DNA of 64,000 nt, from the NCBI GenBank assembly GCA_030425205.1, contig JAUIAP010000003.1, forward strand, positions 124,001-188,000, read 5' to 3'. The notes beneath the pieces were generated by a model that was given only the letters and a program-made list of their open reading frames with translations, did not search any database and was not told the origin of the DNA. Of the stretch, positions 54,410 through 62,356 are shown piece after piece. The stretch's first letter is position 1, and each line of letters opens with the position of its first letter. The DNA comes from Anaerolineae bacterium. Its GTDB lineage: Bacteria > Chloroflexota > Anaerolineae > Promineifilales > Promineifilaceae. The translations under genes were made by a program, and so were the position numbers.

Positions 54410-54420
54410 TCCCCGCTTTG

Positions 54421-54479
54421 AGTTGCCAACTGTTGCCGCACGCGATTCTATCTTTGGCGCATACGGACTGTTGGCAACT
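54421..54479. repeat. GTTGCCAAC dispersed hairpin, copy 3
   Basis: AGTTGCCAAC and GTTGGCAACT form a perfect 10-base-pair stem with a long inner part. The right half shares an 18-base identity (GGACTGTTGGCAACTTTC) with the copy at 61172-61189. It lies after the selenoprotein gene, where no other terminator is seen. Confidence 0.7.
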
Positions 54480-54683
54480 TTCCCCATTTGCTATAATGCG
54501 CGCATGTCCACGTTCACGATTGAACCTGCGCCACTTCTAGAATCCCAACTAGATCGAAGGCAAAGACTCGAAACGCGCTCAATCGAATAAAAATGTTAGC
54601 ATCACCCCTTGCGTGGGGCGAGCGTTGGGTTATCCTGCGCCAGATTCGCTAGAATAGAGGTGTAAGTGATTAAAGGAAATGTT

Positions 54684-55778
54684 ATGCGACGAATGATTTT
54701 AGGTTTATTACTGGTTGGCTTGTACGGGCTATTTATCGTGCTCCCTGCACATGCGCAGGAAGAAGAGGCGGCTCCGTTACCCTACGATACCAGTACATTT
54801 GTTGAACCTGCTGAAAGTGATCTGATCAGCCGACTTTGGTATGGGCGACTGGCTGATTTTGCCGACGTATACAATGCTCCCGGCTTTGACAATGCCATTG
54901 TCCGCAATGTCGGTGATGGCTATCTATTCTCCTCATTGATGCGTACACAAGAGGTGAATGGACAAAAGTGGTACCAAATCAACCCAAACGAGTGGGTACA
55001 TTCCGCCAATATCACGCTGGCAACCCCCTCATCGTTTCAAGGATTTGAAGTGGCAAAGCAGCCTAGCCGACCATTTGGTTGGATTGTCGTTGGGCACATC
55101 CGCCCCAGTTCAGAACCCGGCGGTGAGCCAAACCCAGACTTTGACCGTCTCTATCGCTATACCTTCTTTGAAGTGTTAGAAGCAGAGATTGGTGACGATG
55201 AGTGGATTTGGTATCGTGTCGATGATGAGCGTTGGATTCGCCAGACGGAAGTGAGTCTCGTCGATGTCTCTCCACGCCCGCACGACGTGCCAGACGATGC
55301 ATTCTGGACAGAAATCGATCTCTACGAGCAGACGTTTGCGGCTTATGAAGGGGATCGCATGGTTTATGCAAGTCTCATTTCAAGTGGATTAAACCGCTGG
55401 CCGACACGCGAAGGACTTTTTCAGGTAGAAGAACAGTATCCAAGAGTCAAGATGTCTGGCGCAGAAGGGTTGGTCGATTACTATTTTGTCGAGGACGTGC
55501 CACACACCATGTTCTTTGATATGAAACTGGGTATCGCCTTGCATGGCGCCTACTGGCATGATCGTTTTGGATACAAACACAGTCACGGCTGTGTCAACAT
55601 GCCGCCGCTCGATTCAGAGTGGGTTTACGAGTGGGCAGAAGATTTTGATGACAAACTTTGGGTATGGGTACACACATCCGATCCCGAGAGCATTTTCCGC
55701 TCAACTCATTTAGGCAAGCCACCAGCGCATTATCCACAACCGCGCATCAATCGTGGGATGCTTATGGATGCATATTGA
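54684..55778 (+). CDS. L,D-transpeptidase (YkuD) with signal peptide
   Basis: This 364-residue secreted enzyme cross-links or trims peptidoglycan peptides. It has a signal peptide (LGLLLVGLYGLFIVLPAHAQ), two SH3-like parts in residues 50-195, and a YkuD domain. The catalytic site runs from H287 in LHGAYWH to C303 in HSHGCVNM. AAAGGA precedes the chosen ATG. Its stop is next to that of birA on the other strand. Wall remodelling links it in function to the G5/3D protein. Confidence 0.92.
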   Translation: MRRMILGLLLVGLYGLFIVLPAHAQEEEAAPLPYDTSTFVEPAESDLISRLWYGRLADFADVYNAPGFDNAIVRNVGDGYLFSSLMRTQEVNGQKWYQINPNEWVHSANITLATPSSFQGFEVAKQPSRPFGWIVVGHIRPSSEPGGEPNPDFDRLYRYTFFEVLEAEIGDDEWIWYRVDDERWIRQTEVSLVDVSPRPHDVPDDAFWTEIDLYEQTFAAYEGDRMVYASLISSGLNRWPTREGLFQVEEQYPRVKMSGAEGLVDYYFVEDVPHTMFFDMKLGIALHGAYWHDRFGYKHSHGCVNMPPLDSEWVYEWAEDFDDKLWVWVHTSDPESIFRSTHLGKPPAHYPQPRINRGMLMDAY

Positions 55779-55779
55779 T

Positions 55780-56586
55780 TTAGCCTCGATTGTTAGACGA
55801 ACGATTTTTTCGCAATGTTACATCTGCCGCGGCGACCTTATGTAGGTCGCCGTTTTGATCCCGCACAAGTAGACGGCCCCATTCGTCGGTCGCTTCGGCC
55901 GTTCCCTCAATGTCGATTGCGCCGCTGACAATGACCGGTTGGTTAAGCGTGATGAGTTGCAATTGCCATTGGGGATGGGGAGAGACTTGATTTTCGGCCG
56001 AAACCAGCCCCGCCTCCAACGCTAACAGCCAATCTGCCAATAGTTGTTCACGATCCACCGCTTGTCCCAACATCACGCGCAAACTCGTTGCGGGTGTCAC
56101 GGCAGCGGGCAGATCTTCAGCCACAATGTTGACGTTTAGCCCCATCCCCACGACGGCAATGCTCTCTTCTCCGATTGACTGCACTTCTGTCAAAATGCCG
56201 CCCGTTTTATGCCACGTGCCGTCCGCTTGTTGCAACATAACATCATTCGGCCACTTGAGCGCGGCGTTTAACGCACAATTTTCTTGAATCGTCTTAACTG
56301 CCGCCAATCCAGCCAGCATCGTCAGCCAAATAGCGGGGAACGCTGGTCGCAAGAGAACGGAGACGAGCAAAGATGTTGCGTATGGTGCAACCCATGTCCG
56401 CTGGAGACGACCGCGACCTTTTGATTGAAAATCAGTGAGAGCGACTGAGTAGGGGGGAAGATCGGCCGAATTTTTCAACAAAAACCGATTTGTTGAATCA
56501 ATTTCTGAAAAATAGCGTAAGTTTTGACCTAGTCGATGACTCTTACAAAGCTGTTTGAAACGGGTTTTGTCGAACTGCATGAACAT
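55780..56586 (-). CDS. birA: Biotin-[acetyl-CoA carboxylase] ligase BirA, single-domain form
   Basis: This 268-residue ligase attaches biotin to carboxylase carrier proteins. SKGRGRLQRTW is the biotinyl-AMP loop, ALKWPNDVML and TGGILTEV are binding motifs, and VGMGLNVNI closes the site. There is no N-terminal helix-turn-helix, so it is the catalytic-only class and not a repressor. It is convergent with the L,D-transpeptidase, with stops almost touching. Confidence 0.93.
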   Translation of the reverse strand: MFMQFDKTRFKQLCKSHRLGQNLRYFSEIDSTNRFLLKNSADLPPYSVALTDFQSKGRGRLQRTWVAPYATSLLVSVLLRPAFPAIWLTMLAGLAAVKTIQENCALNAALKWPNDVMLQQADGTWHKTGGILTEVQSIGEESIAVVGMGLNVNIVAEDLPAAVTPATSLRVMLGQAVDREQLLADWLLALEAGLVSAENQVSPHPQWQLQLITLNQPVIVSGAIDIEGTAEATDEWGRLLVRDQNGDLHKVAAADVTLRKNRSSNNRG

Positions 56587-56629
56587 AATCTTACTCTGAA
56601 AACGAGTCGTGAAACAACCTTACGATTGG

Positions 56630-56657
56630 TTGACACAATACACTCAACATCTATAAT
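56630..56657 (+). promoter_or_regulatory. Perfect-consensus promoter of the S1 gene
   Basis: TTGACA and TATAAT with 16-base spacing are the best match to the housekeeping consensus in the window. They predict a 5' leader of about 160 bases before the coding region. Confidence 0.8.
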
Positions 56658-56825
56658 TAGTAGTACTAAGGTGGGATAACCTCACCAGTGGCAGTGTATT
56701 CTTCGCAGTATCGGTCTCCGCTGTCAATGGATTTGGGCGTACATCATGTAGTTTCGGCCGAAGTAGTAGGGTTACTGAATCTGTTCCCCGCCAGTTATCC
56801 AAATTATAATTGTAAAGGTACTATC

Positions 56826-57782
56826 TTGTTAATCGATAATTCAACAACCCCCCGCCGCCGGCCACAGCGCGATGAAGCGTATTGGTCATCCCTGTTAGAG
56901 CAGGTTGAAACACTCCCTGAAACGGAGCCAGCCCCCGAAACAACGGAGCAGCAACCCCTTTCTCCCATGCGTCGCGCATGGGATGAAGCACGTCGCGCCT
57001 TTACCGACGAAGAGATGTTCACCGTTCGTGCAACTGGTTCCAATAAAGGGGGCTTGTTGGTCGATTGGAATGGACTGAGTGGCTTTATCCCAGCCTCGCA
57101 GCTCAACAACTTTACGAAACTACATCTCGAATCTGAGCGGATGCGAGAGCTACAACGCCGCCAGAACCACGAACTTGAAGTAAAAATCATCGAGGTCAAC
57201 GAGAACAAAAATCGTCTGATCTTCTCCGAACGCGCTGCCCTTGTTGATCCCAATGATCGGCGTTCACTGTGGGAACGCATCGAACCCGGCGATGTTGTTG
57301 AAGGTGTCATCACCAACATGGCCAAGTTTGGGGCGTTTGTCGATCTAGGGGGAATCGAGGGACTTATCCATATTTCGGAGCTTTCGTGGAGTCGTCTCAA
57401 CCATCCCAGCGACGTCGTCGAGCCCGACCAGCAGGTGCGAACTCGCGTGCTAGATGTTGATCGCCGGAATGGACGAATCGCCTTGAGCCTTAAACGAATG
57501 CGCCCCGATCCATGGGATGGCATTGCCCATCGTTATGTCGAAGGGCAGATCGTTGAAGGTGAAGTCAACAACGTCGTCCAGTTTGGCGCATTTGTCACGC
57601 TAGAGCCACAGCTTGAAGGGTTGATCCATATTAGCGAGTTGGCCGAAGGCAACTTTTTGCATCCACGTAACGTTGTGCGCAATGGGGATGTTGTGCGCGC
57701 GAAGGTGTTATCTGTCGATGAAAGTGCGCGCCGTTTGGCGTTGACGATGCGCGGTGTCACGCAAGAAGGTGCGGGCGAATAG
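56826..57782 (+). CDS. S1-domain RNA-binding protein (30S ribosomal protein S1-like)
   Basis: The protein has three S1 OB-fold domains: the first around RATGSNKGGLLVDWNGLSGFIP, then GVITNMAKFGAFVDLGGIEGLIHISELS and GEVNNVVQFGAFVTLEPQLEGLIHISELA. This is typical of short S1 proteins of Gram-positive bacteria and Chloroflexota, which bind mRNA or the 30S subunit. I favour the TTG at 56826 (AAAGGT upstream), just before the conserved region. A GTG at 56688 in the same frame would add 46 residues of low similarity. The long leader may serve autoregulation. Confidence 0.82.
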   Translation: MLIDNSTTPRRRPQRDEAYWSSLLEQVETLPETEPAPETTEQQPLSPMRRAWDEARRAFTDEEMFTVRATGSNKGGLLVDWNGLSGFIPASQLNNFTKLHLESERMRELQRRQNHELEVKIIEVNENKNRLIFSERAALVDPNDRRSLWERIEPGDVVEGVITNMAKFGAFVDLGGIEGLIHISELSWSRLNHPSDVVEPDQQVRTRVLDVDRRNGRIALSLKRMRPDPWDGIAHRYVEGQIVEGEVNNVVQFGAFVTLEPQLEGLIHISELAEGNFLHPRNVVRNGDVVRAKVLSVDESARRLALTMRGVTQEGAGE

Positions 57783-57855
57783 TTCCCGCACTCAATTCCT
57801 TTCCCTTCCTCCATATTCCCGTTATCATACCAATCGAATAGACCATTGAGGCAGT

Positions 57856-59046
57856 ATGACAACTTATGACCTTGTTTTTGAAGGTGGGGGAGCGAAAGGT
57901 GTTGCCTTTGCAGGCGCCATTCGCGCGCTGGAAGAGGCGAATTTTCAAGCTGGGCGACTGCTCGGCACATCGGCTGGCGCAGTCACGGCAACGTTGATCG
58001 CGGTTGGATATTCGGCCGATACCATCCTCCAACGTCTCACCGAACGCCTCCCCACTGGCGAAAGCCGCTTTAGCACATTTGCCGACATCCCCGTTAGCTT
58101 CCAAGATGAAGCGATCGCCGCTAGCCGACTCGCCGCCTATTTCAAGCGCAACAACGTCCCATTTGTGCCAGAATCACTCGAAGAACGAGGTGACAAAACG
58201 ATCATGCGTGCGCTGCTCTCGCTGCCGCTCTATCGCCAACTATTTTCGTTTGTCGAACTAGGTGGATTCTATTCTGGGGATGCATTTTTGCAGTGGATGA
58301 TAGAGCGACTTGATGAGATGGATTCGCTCGGCGCAGCGACGTTGGCAAATCTACATGAACATACAGGCCATGAGTTGACGCTGACGGCGGCCGATGTGAC
58401 CGATCAACGCCTGCTCATTCTCAATCATCGCACCGCGCCAGATCTCCCGGTCGCGTGGGCAGTGCGTATGTCGATGAGCATTCCCTTTTATTGGCAAGAG
58501 GTGACTTGGCGTGCTGAATGGGGTTCTTATCGTGGGCTTGACATGACCGACCACAAACTGGTTGATGGGGGTGTCTTGTCGGGTTTCCCGATGGAATTGC
58601 TGCTCTCAAAAAACGATTATGTTATCGATGTGATGGGGGAGCCGCAAGGGATTGTGCTGGGATTTTTGCTGGATGAGGATGGGGTCGTTTCGGCCGAAAA
58701 TCGCACACCCATCCACGTTGCCCGCGACACAATTGGCGCCGCTGCCGTGACCTTTCAACGCGCACTCGGCCTTGTCAATACAATGATGTCTGCCCATGAC
58801 AAGATGGTTTTGGAAGCCTATCAAGAACTCGTCGTGCGTCTTCCCACGAAGGGATATGGCGCGTTTGAGTTCGACATGGCGGACGAACGCTTAAACCGTC
58901 TCGTTCAAGCCGCCTATAATGCAACCCAACAAACGTTAGCCAACCTTGATTCCCTTCCGCCCCTTCCTGAACGCACCGCCAGCGTTATCGACGCGATTGC
59001 CTTTCAATTGCTCGACCAAGACCAAACAACCGGCCGCTACACCTAA
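57856..59046 (+). CDS. Patatin-like phospholipase
   Basis: This 396-residue protein has the patatin dyad: the oxyanion loop EGGGAKGVAFAG, the nucleophile S39 in GTSAGA and the aspartate D237 in KLVDGGVLSGFP. It lacks a signal peptide, so it acts on membrane or neutral lipids from the cytoplasmic side or is a secreted effector without a leader. It is 73 bases downstream of the S1 gene. Confidence 0.9.
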   Translation: MTTYDLVFEGGGAKGVAFAGAIRALEEANFQAGRLLGTSAGAVTATLIAVGYSADTILQRLTERLPTGESRFSTFADIPVSFQDEAIAASRLAAYFKRNNVPFVPESLEERGDKTIMRALLSLPLYRQLFSFVELGGFYSGDAFLQWMIERLDEMDSLGAATLANLHEHTGHELTLTAADVTDQRLLILNHRTAPDLPVAWAVRMSMSIPFYWQEVTWRAEWGSYRGLDMTDHKLVDGGVLSGFPMELLLSKNDYVIDVMGEPQGIVLGFLLDEDGVVSAENRTPIHVARDTIGAAAVTFQRALGLVNTMMSAHDKMVLEAYQELVVRLPTKGYGAFEFDMADERLNRLVQAAYNATQQTLANLDSLPPLPERTASVIDAIAFQLLDQDQTTGRYT

Positions 59047-59076
59047 TTGCGCACAACATAATGCAGCCCCCAACTA

Positions 59077-59111
59077 GAGAGTGATAGCAACAAACATCAC
59101 TCATCACTCTC
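59077..59111. terminator. Hairpin between patatin and rtcB
   Basis: GAGAGTGAT and ATCACTCTC form a perfect 9-base-pair stem. The right side iterates ATCACTC, resembling the other iterated-word elements. It separates two convergent genes. Confidence 0.5.
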
Positions 59112-59132
59112 CACTATTCATATCCACTCAAC

Positions 59133-60650
59133 TTAACGCCGCTTTCTCTTCCGCCGCTCGCGTTTCCAATCAGCTTCTTTGCGCACGCGCTTGGAACCTT
59201 CCCCTAAGACGCTGCCCGTATCAGCCGCCATCCGCACAATCTTTGGCGTAAATTCTGCCCACACCTTGACCAAATCAGACTGCGCGGCAATTACGTCATG
59301 CGGATTCTTGTATGCGTCGGGCGCCTCGTCAAGACCGCCGCCCAGCAGCGTGACGCCGCGTGCTTCCAAGAGCGAGCGCACCTTTTTTGCATCCAGCTTC
59401 TTGATCGCCTGTTTGCGTCCCAAAACGCGCCCACTGCCGTGTGATGCAGAGTTGAGAGACGCATTTTCTAGCACCTTGTCTGGTGTATCGCCGCGCCCCT
59501 CAATAAAGAATCCTGTCGTCGCCATCGAGCCGGGAATGATGCCCAAGACACCCTCATCGGCTGGCGTTGCACCCTTGCGATGGATAAAAACGGGTGACGA
59601 ACCTTCACGCTCGACGCGCCATGCGTAGTTGTGGTGATTTTGGATCACGCCCAAAATTGCCGCCCCCGTCGCTTCGCTGATGCGTTCATGAATCTGCTCG
59701 TGACACGCTTTGGCGAAGTCGCCGGCCAAACTCATCGCCAGTTCATACTCCTCACCTTCACCACGCGCATAGTCGAGGTAGCCAAGTTTCCGCATCTCTT
59801 GCGGCAGGAAGTAGCTCATATCCTCTGCCATTTTGCTGTAGTAGTTGGCGAGTTTGTAGCCAACGCCACGCGACCCACTGTGCGTGACGAGCGCAATGTA
59901 TTTGCCGCCCGCAATGCCCAGCGGATTGTTGGGATGAACGGTCAGTTCGGTCCATTCGGCAAAGTGGTTGCCACCGCCGCTTGACCCGACCTGTTTCACG
60001 GCGGTGTCCTTGAGATTTTGCAGATGGCGCGGCAACATCTCCCAGCGTGGGTCGTCAAGGATGGGGTGGTGGCGGCGTTCGTGGGTGGGGATGGGAGATC
60101 GGCCGAAATAGGTCAACCGCAGCAACATCTCCTTGTAATCTTTCTCTTTCTGCTTGAGATGGATCGGGCTACGATCAAAAATGGTTGCGTGCATCCGACA
60201 GCCGATGTCCACGCCGACCATGTAGGGCGCAATCGCCCCTTCGAGAGCGGCAACACCCCCAATCGGCAGTCCATATCCAATGTGGGCATCTGGCATCAAC
60301 GCCACGCGCAGCGCGTTGGGCAGGCGTGCCGCGTTGGTGATCTGGGTGAATGCCCCTTCATCGATCAGTTCTCGTCCCCAGACACGTAGCGGCGCAGGTT
60401 CTGCCCGCTCCATGAACGACCGTTTTGGCTTATTTTCTTTTACCAACACGGCCGCCACGTCTCCCCAAACGTTGTCATCAACATATGCTGCCGGCTGCGC
60501 TTTGAGATCAACCAACGTCTTGGTCAAAGTTTCCACCGATACACCCGCCGCAACTTCCGCATTGGCGGCCTGAATTGCCGCTCCAATTGACGGTCCTTCT
60601 TTCCAGCCCCAGGTGAGCAAGTCGTGTCCTGTAATAATTTTCGTATCCAT
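59133..60650 (-). CDS. rtcB: RNA-splicing ligase RtcB
   Basis: This 505-residue GTP- and Mn-dependent ligase joins 2',3'-cyclic phosphate or 3'-phosphate RNA ends to 5'-OH ends. Metal-site motifs are ALMPDAHIGYGLPIGG, VGVDIGCRM, SSGGGNHFAEW and ALVTHSGSRGVG. The guanylated histidine lies in SASHGSGRVLGR. The C-terminus is a basic tail. The ATG at 60650 gives the family N-terminus. It probably repairs RNA after stress or toxin cleavage. No archease gene is seen. Confidence 0.95.
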   Translation of the reverse strand: MDTKIITGHDLLTWGWKEGPSIGAAIQAANAEVAAGVSVETLTKTLVDLKAQPAAYVDDNVWGDVAAVLVKENKPKRSFMERAEPAPLRVWGRELIDEGAFTQITNAARLPNALRVALMPDAHIGYGLPIGGVAALEGAIAPYMVGVDIGCRMHATIFDRSPIHLKQKEKDYKEMLLRLTYFGRSPIPTHERRHHPILDDPRWEMLPRHLQNLKDTAVKQVGSSGGGNHFAEWTELTVHPNNPLGIAGGKYIALVTHSGSRGVGYKLANYYSKMAEDMSYFLPQEMRKLGYLDYARGEGEEYELAMSLAGDFAKACHEQIHERISEATGAAILGVIQNHHNYAWRVEREGSSPVFIHRKGATPADEGVLGIIPGSMATTGFFIEGRGDTPDKVLENASLNSASHGSGRVLGRKQAIKKLDAKKVRSLLEARGVTLLGGGLDEAPDAYKNPHDVIAAQSDLVKVWAEFTPKIVRMAADTGSVLGEGSKRVRKEADWKRERRKRKRR

Positions 60651-60657
60651 AATTTTT

Positions 60658-61014
60658 CTACGCATTGCGTCGCAACTGTGCCACATCAGCACGTGATTTA
60701 ACCCAAAACAGATTCCCGTGATTAAATCGTGCGACCATTTCCACCATTTCATTCTTATCGTCAATGGTGTAGAAGTTCATTGCGCCATGATAATCGAGGT
60801 CGATCTCCTGTTTGCCAACGGGATGAATAAATCCACCAAACATTGCATTGTGAATCTCTTCGTATTCGTAAACCTCATAGATTAAACGGCAGTTCTCAAT
60901 TTTCAACGTTTCCAATGATGGCTCCACGACATCGCGTGTTTGCCACCCGTTCAGCTCCTTCACCAGTGGTGGAAGAAACCGACTTTCCACTTTCACATGC
61001 GTGAACAGGTTCAT
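60658..61014 (-). CDS. Unrecognised small protein upstream of rtcB
   Basis: I do not recognise this 118-residue protein. It is hydrophilic with aromatic and acidic patches (RLIYEVYEYEEIHNAMFGGF, VARFNHGNLFWVKSR), with no signal peptide, membrane segment or metal motif. GAGAGGAACC precedes the ATG at 61014. It ends seven bases before the rtcB start, so they are cotranscribed, and a role with RtcB is possible. It does not resemble archease. Confidence 0.7.
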   Translation of the reverse strand: MNLFTHVKVESRFLPPLVKELNGWQTRDVVEPSLETLKIENCRLIYEVYEYEEIHNAMFGGFIHPVGKQEIDLDYHGAMNFYTIDDKNEMVEMVARFNHGNLFWVKSRADVAQLRRNA

Positions 61015-61152
61015 TGGTTCCTCTCTGGGAGCGCGGCTGCTTCGTCCGCGCCCCATTGGAATTTTGTTGTCTCAAGACGGGGAATGCGCGATTGGCACTA
61101 ACTATTGCGATCAACCCGTCTCGTCTGGCTCGAAACGGGTTCTACTTTCTGA

Positions 61153-61187
61153 TCTGCCAACTGTCCGCGCTGGACTGTTGGCAACTT
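61153..61187. repeat. GTTGCCAAC dispersed hairpin, copy 4
   Basis: TGCCAACTGTCC pairs with GGACTGTTGGCA (one mismatch) around a short loop, five bases from the stop codon of the HNH gene. It shares 18 identical bases with the copy at 54464-54481. Confidence 0.7.
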
Positions 61188-61191
61188 TCAG

Positions 61192-61713
61192 TTAACTCAT
61201 TTCAAGATAAATTTTCCATGCATCTGGTATCGATCCCATCGCCACCAGATAGTCAACACGCGGTGTTTTCGGCTCCCAAAGGAGCTTCATACCTGCCTCA
61301 TTGGGCAACCGACTGCCCTTACGGTTGTTGCAATGCCCACAGGAACAGGCCGTATTCCCCCACGTGTTTTTGCCATTGCGGCTCTTCGGCAAAATGTGAT
61401 CGAGGGTGAAATCCTTCTTGGTGATCACCTTGTTGCCCCGCATTGTGCCAGCCATGACGCCACAGTAAATGCAGGTGAAGCGGTCGCGTTCCAGCACACC
61501 GCGCCGGCTCCAACGTGCGCCCCTGCGTGGGACGTTGACATACTTACGCAATCGCAGCACTTTTGGGATGTGGAAGACATCGTGCGTGCCGTTGATTGGC
61601 GTCGTCTCTTCGGTTGCAGCATCGACGCGCTCGCGCAAGAGAAGCGACATCGCACGCCTGTGCGGAATGACAGTCAGAGGTTCATAGGAAGCATTTAAGA
61701 GTAGAACAGCCAT
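61192..61713 (-). CDS. HNH endonuclease
   Basis: This 173-residue protein has an HNH motif: RDRFTCIYCG, TLDHILPKSRNGKNTWGN and CGHCNNRKGSRLP, with two CxxC zinc pairs. The N-terminal MAVLLLNASYEPLTVIPHRRAMSLLL is typical of a widespread stand-alone HNH family in Chloroflexota, Cyanobacteria and Actinobacteria. Its target is unknown; it is not linked to a methyltransferase here. The ATG at 61713 is chosen for family fit. Confidence 0.9.
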   Translation of the reverse strand: MAVLLLNASYEPLTVIPHRRAMSLLLRERVDAATEETTPINGTHDVFHIPKVLRLRKYVNVPRRGARWSRRGVLERDRFTCIYCGVMAGTMRGNKVITKKDFTLDHILPKSRNGKNTWGNTACSCGHCNNRKGSRLPNEAGMKLLWEPKTPRVDYLVAMGSIPDAWKIYLEMS

Positions 61714-61725
61714 AAGGTTTTCTGC

Positions 61726-61769
61726 CTTGCTGCTTACTAGCCACATTCGACTAGCAACCTAGCAACTAT
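61726..61769. repeat. TAGTTGC-family element next to tRNA-His
   Basis: TTACTAGCCACATTCGACTAG and CTAGCAACCTAGCAACTA repeat the words of the 600-668 and 44014-44088 elements. It separates tRNA-His from the HNH gene. Confidence 0.55.
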
Positions 61770-61772
61770 GAG

Positions 61773-61845
61773 GGTGAAAAGCGGGAGTCGAACCCACAAC
61801 CTTCCGGGCCACAGCCGGACGCGCTACCATTGCGCCATATTCACC
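61773..61845 (-). tRNA. tRNA-His (GTG)
   Basis: The anticodon loop CTGTGGC in the stem TCCGG/CCGGA gives anticodon GTG. The D arm GGCGCAATGGTAGCGC and the T arm GTGGGTTCGACTCCCGC fit. The extra G at the 5' end pairs with discriminator C73, a mark of histidine tRNA. The CCA end is not encoded. One T-T mismatch lies in the acceptor stem. Confidence 0.95.
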
Positions 61846-61975
61846 AAAATGTCAACGATGCGTGAAAAAAAGTTGCCGATTCACCAAATATCGCCCGATC
61901 TGACTGAGGGGCTATTGAGTTTTCGGCCGAAATCTGACAAACTGCATCTTACAAATCTTCTTACGGAGCCAAGCC

Positions 61976-62122
61976 ATGTTGTTTTTGCAGATGTACGCCT
62001 TATTACTTTCAATCGTTCTCCCAATTTTCACCAGCGTTCTGATTATGTCGGGCCGCACCAGTCGCGCTGAAGAAATTCGTCAAACAGTTTTCGTTCCTCA
62101 AAATCAACGCATTTCTGCATAA
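61976..62122 (+). CDS. Possible small membrane protein (48 residues)
   Basis: The frame encodes MLFLQMYALLLSIVLPIF and continues with one membrane helix, a basic RTSR segment and a polar tail. GGAG lies seven bases before the ATG. It matches no family I know. The frame ends before a terminator-type hairpin at 62158-62196. It may be real, since the ribosome site and the amphipathic layout are good, but size gives little evidence. Confidence 0.4.
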   Translation: MLFLQMYALLLSIVLPIFTSVLIMSGRTSRAEEIRQTVFVPQNQRISA

Positions 62123-62157
62123 TCTCCGCAATAAATCTCCAAAACCTAAAGAAATAA

Positions 62158-62196
62158 AAAACGCGAGCAACCTGCATTGAAGGTGGCTCGCGTTTT
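62158..62196 (-). terminator. Terminator-type hairpin, 16-base-pair stem
   Basis: AAAACGCGAGCAACCT and AGGTGGCTCGCGTTTT pair with one mismatch. The T-run after it is longer on the minus strand (seven T residues then ATTT), so it would end a minus-strand RNA, though it can also stop the plus-strand small gene. Confidence 0.75.
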
Positions 62197-62312
62197 GGCG
62201 CGTCGTTGTGTCAACAATTGGACAAGCGTCGCTTGTCGCCACCTTCTTTGTATTAGGCAGGGGAGTATCCGACCCTCTGGTCGTGAACCTGCACTGTGTT
62301 GGACGTGTTTTC
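62197..62312 (-). ncRNA. Candidate structured RNA
   Basis: Between two minus-strand terminators lie three further hairpins: GTTG-TGT-CAAC (62205-62215), GACAAGC-GTC-GCTTGTC (62221-62237) and a forked stem GCAGG (62257-62261) / CCTGC (62288-62292) enclosing CGACC/GGTCG. A -10-like TATGCT lies at 62323-62318. It matches no RNA family I can name. Strand is inferred from the T-run. Confidence 0.35.
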
Positions 62313-62331
62313 TCGTTAGCATAAAACAAAA

Positions 62332-62356
62332 ACGCGGGCGTAATGCCCGCGTCCTT
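62332..62356 (-). terminator. Minus-strand intrinsic terminator
   Basis: ACGCGGGC and GCCCGCGT form a perfect 8-base-pair stem with a five-base loop. On the minus strand TTTTTGTTTT follows. Confidence 0.75.

Noticed and set aside
54267..54590. 107-codon frame overlapping the selenoprotein gene
   Set aside because: It is in a different frame, has no ribosome site and no homology, and runs through a repeat hairpin.
62197..62330. tmRNA, 6S RNA or HNH-associated large RNA
   Set aside because: No tRNA-like ends or tag frame, no long bulged single helix, and the nearby HNH protein is a small stand-alone nuclease.
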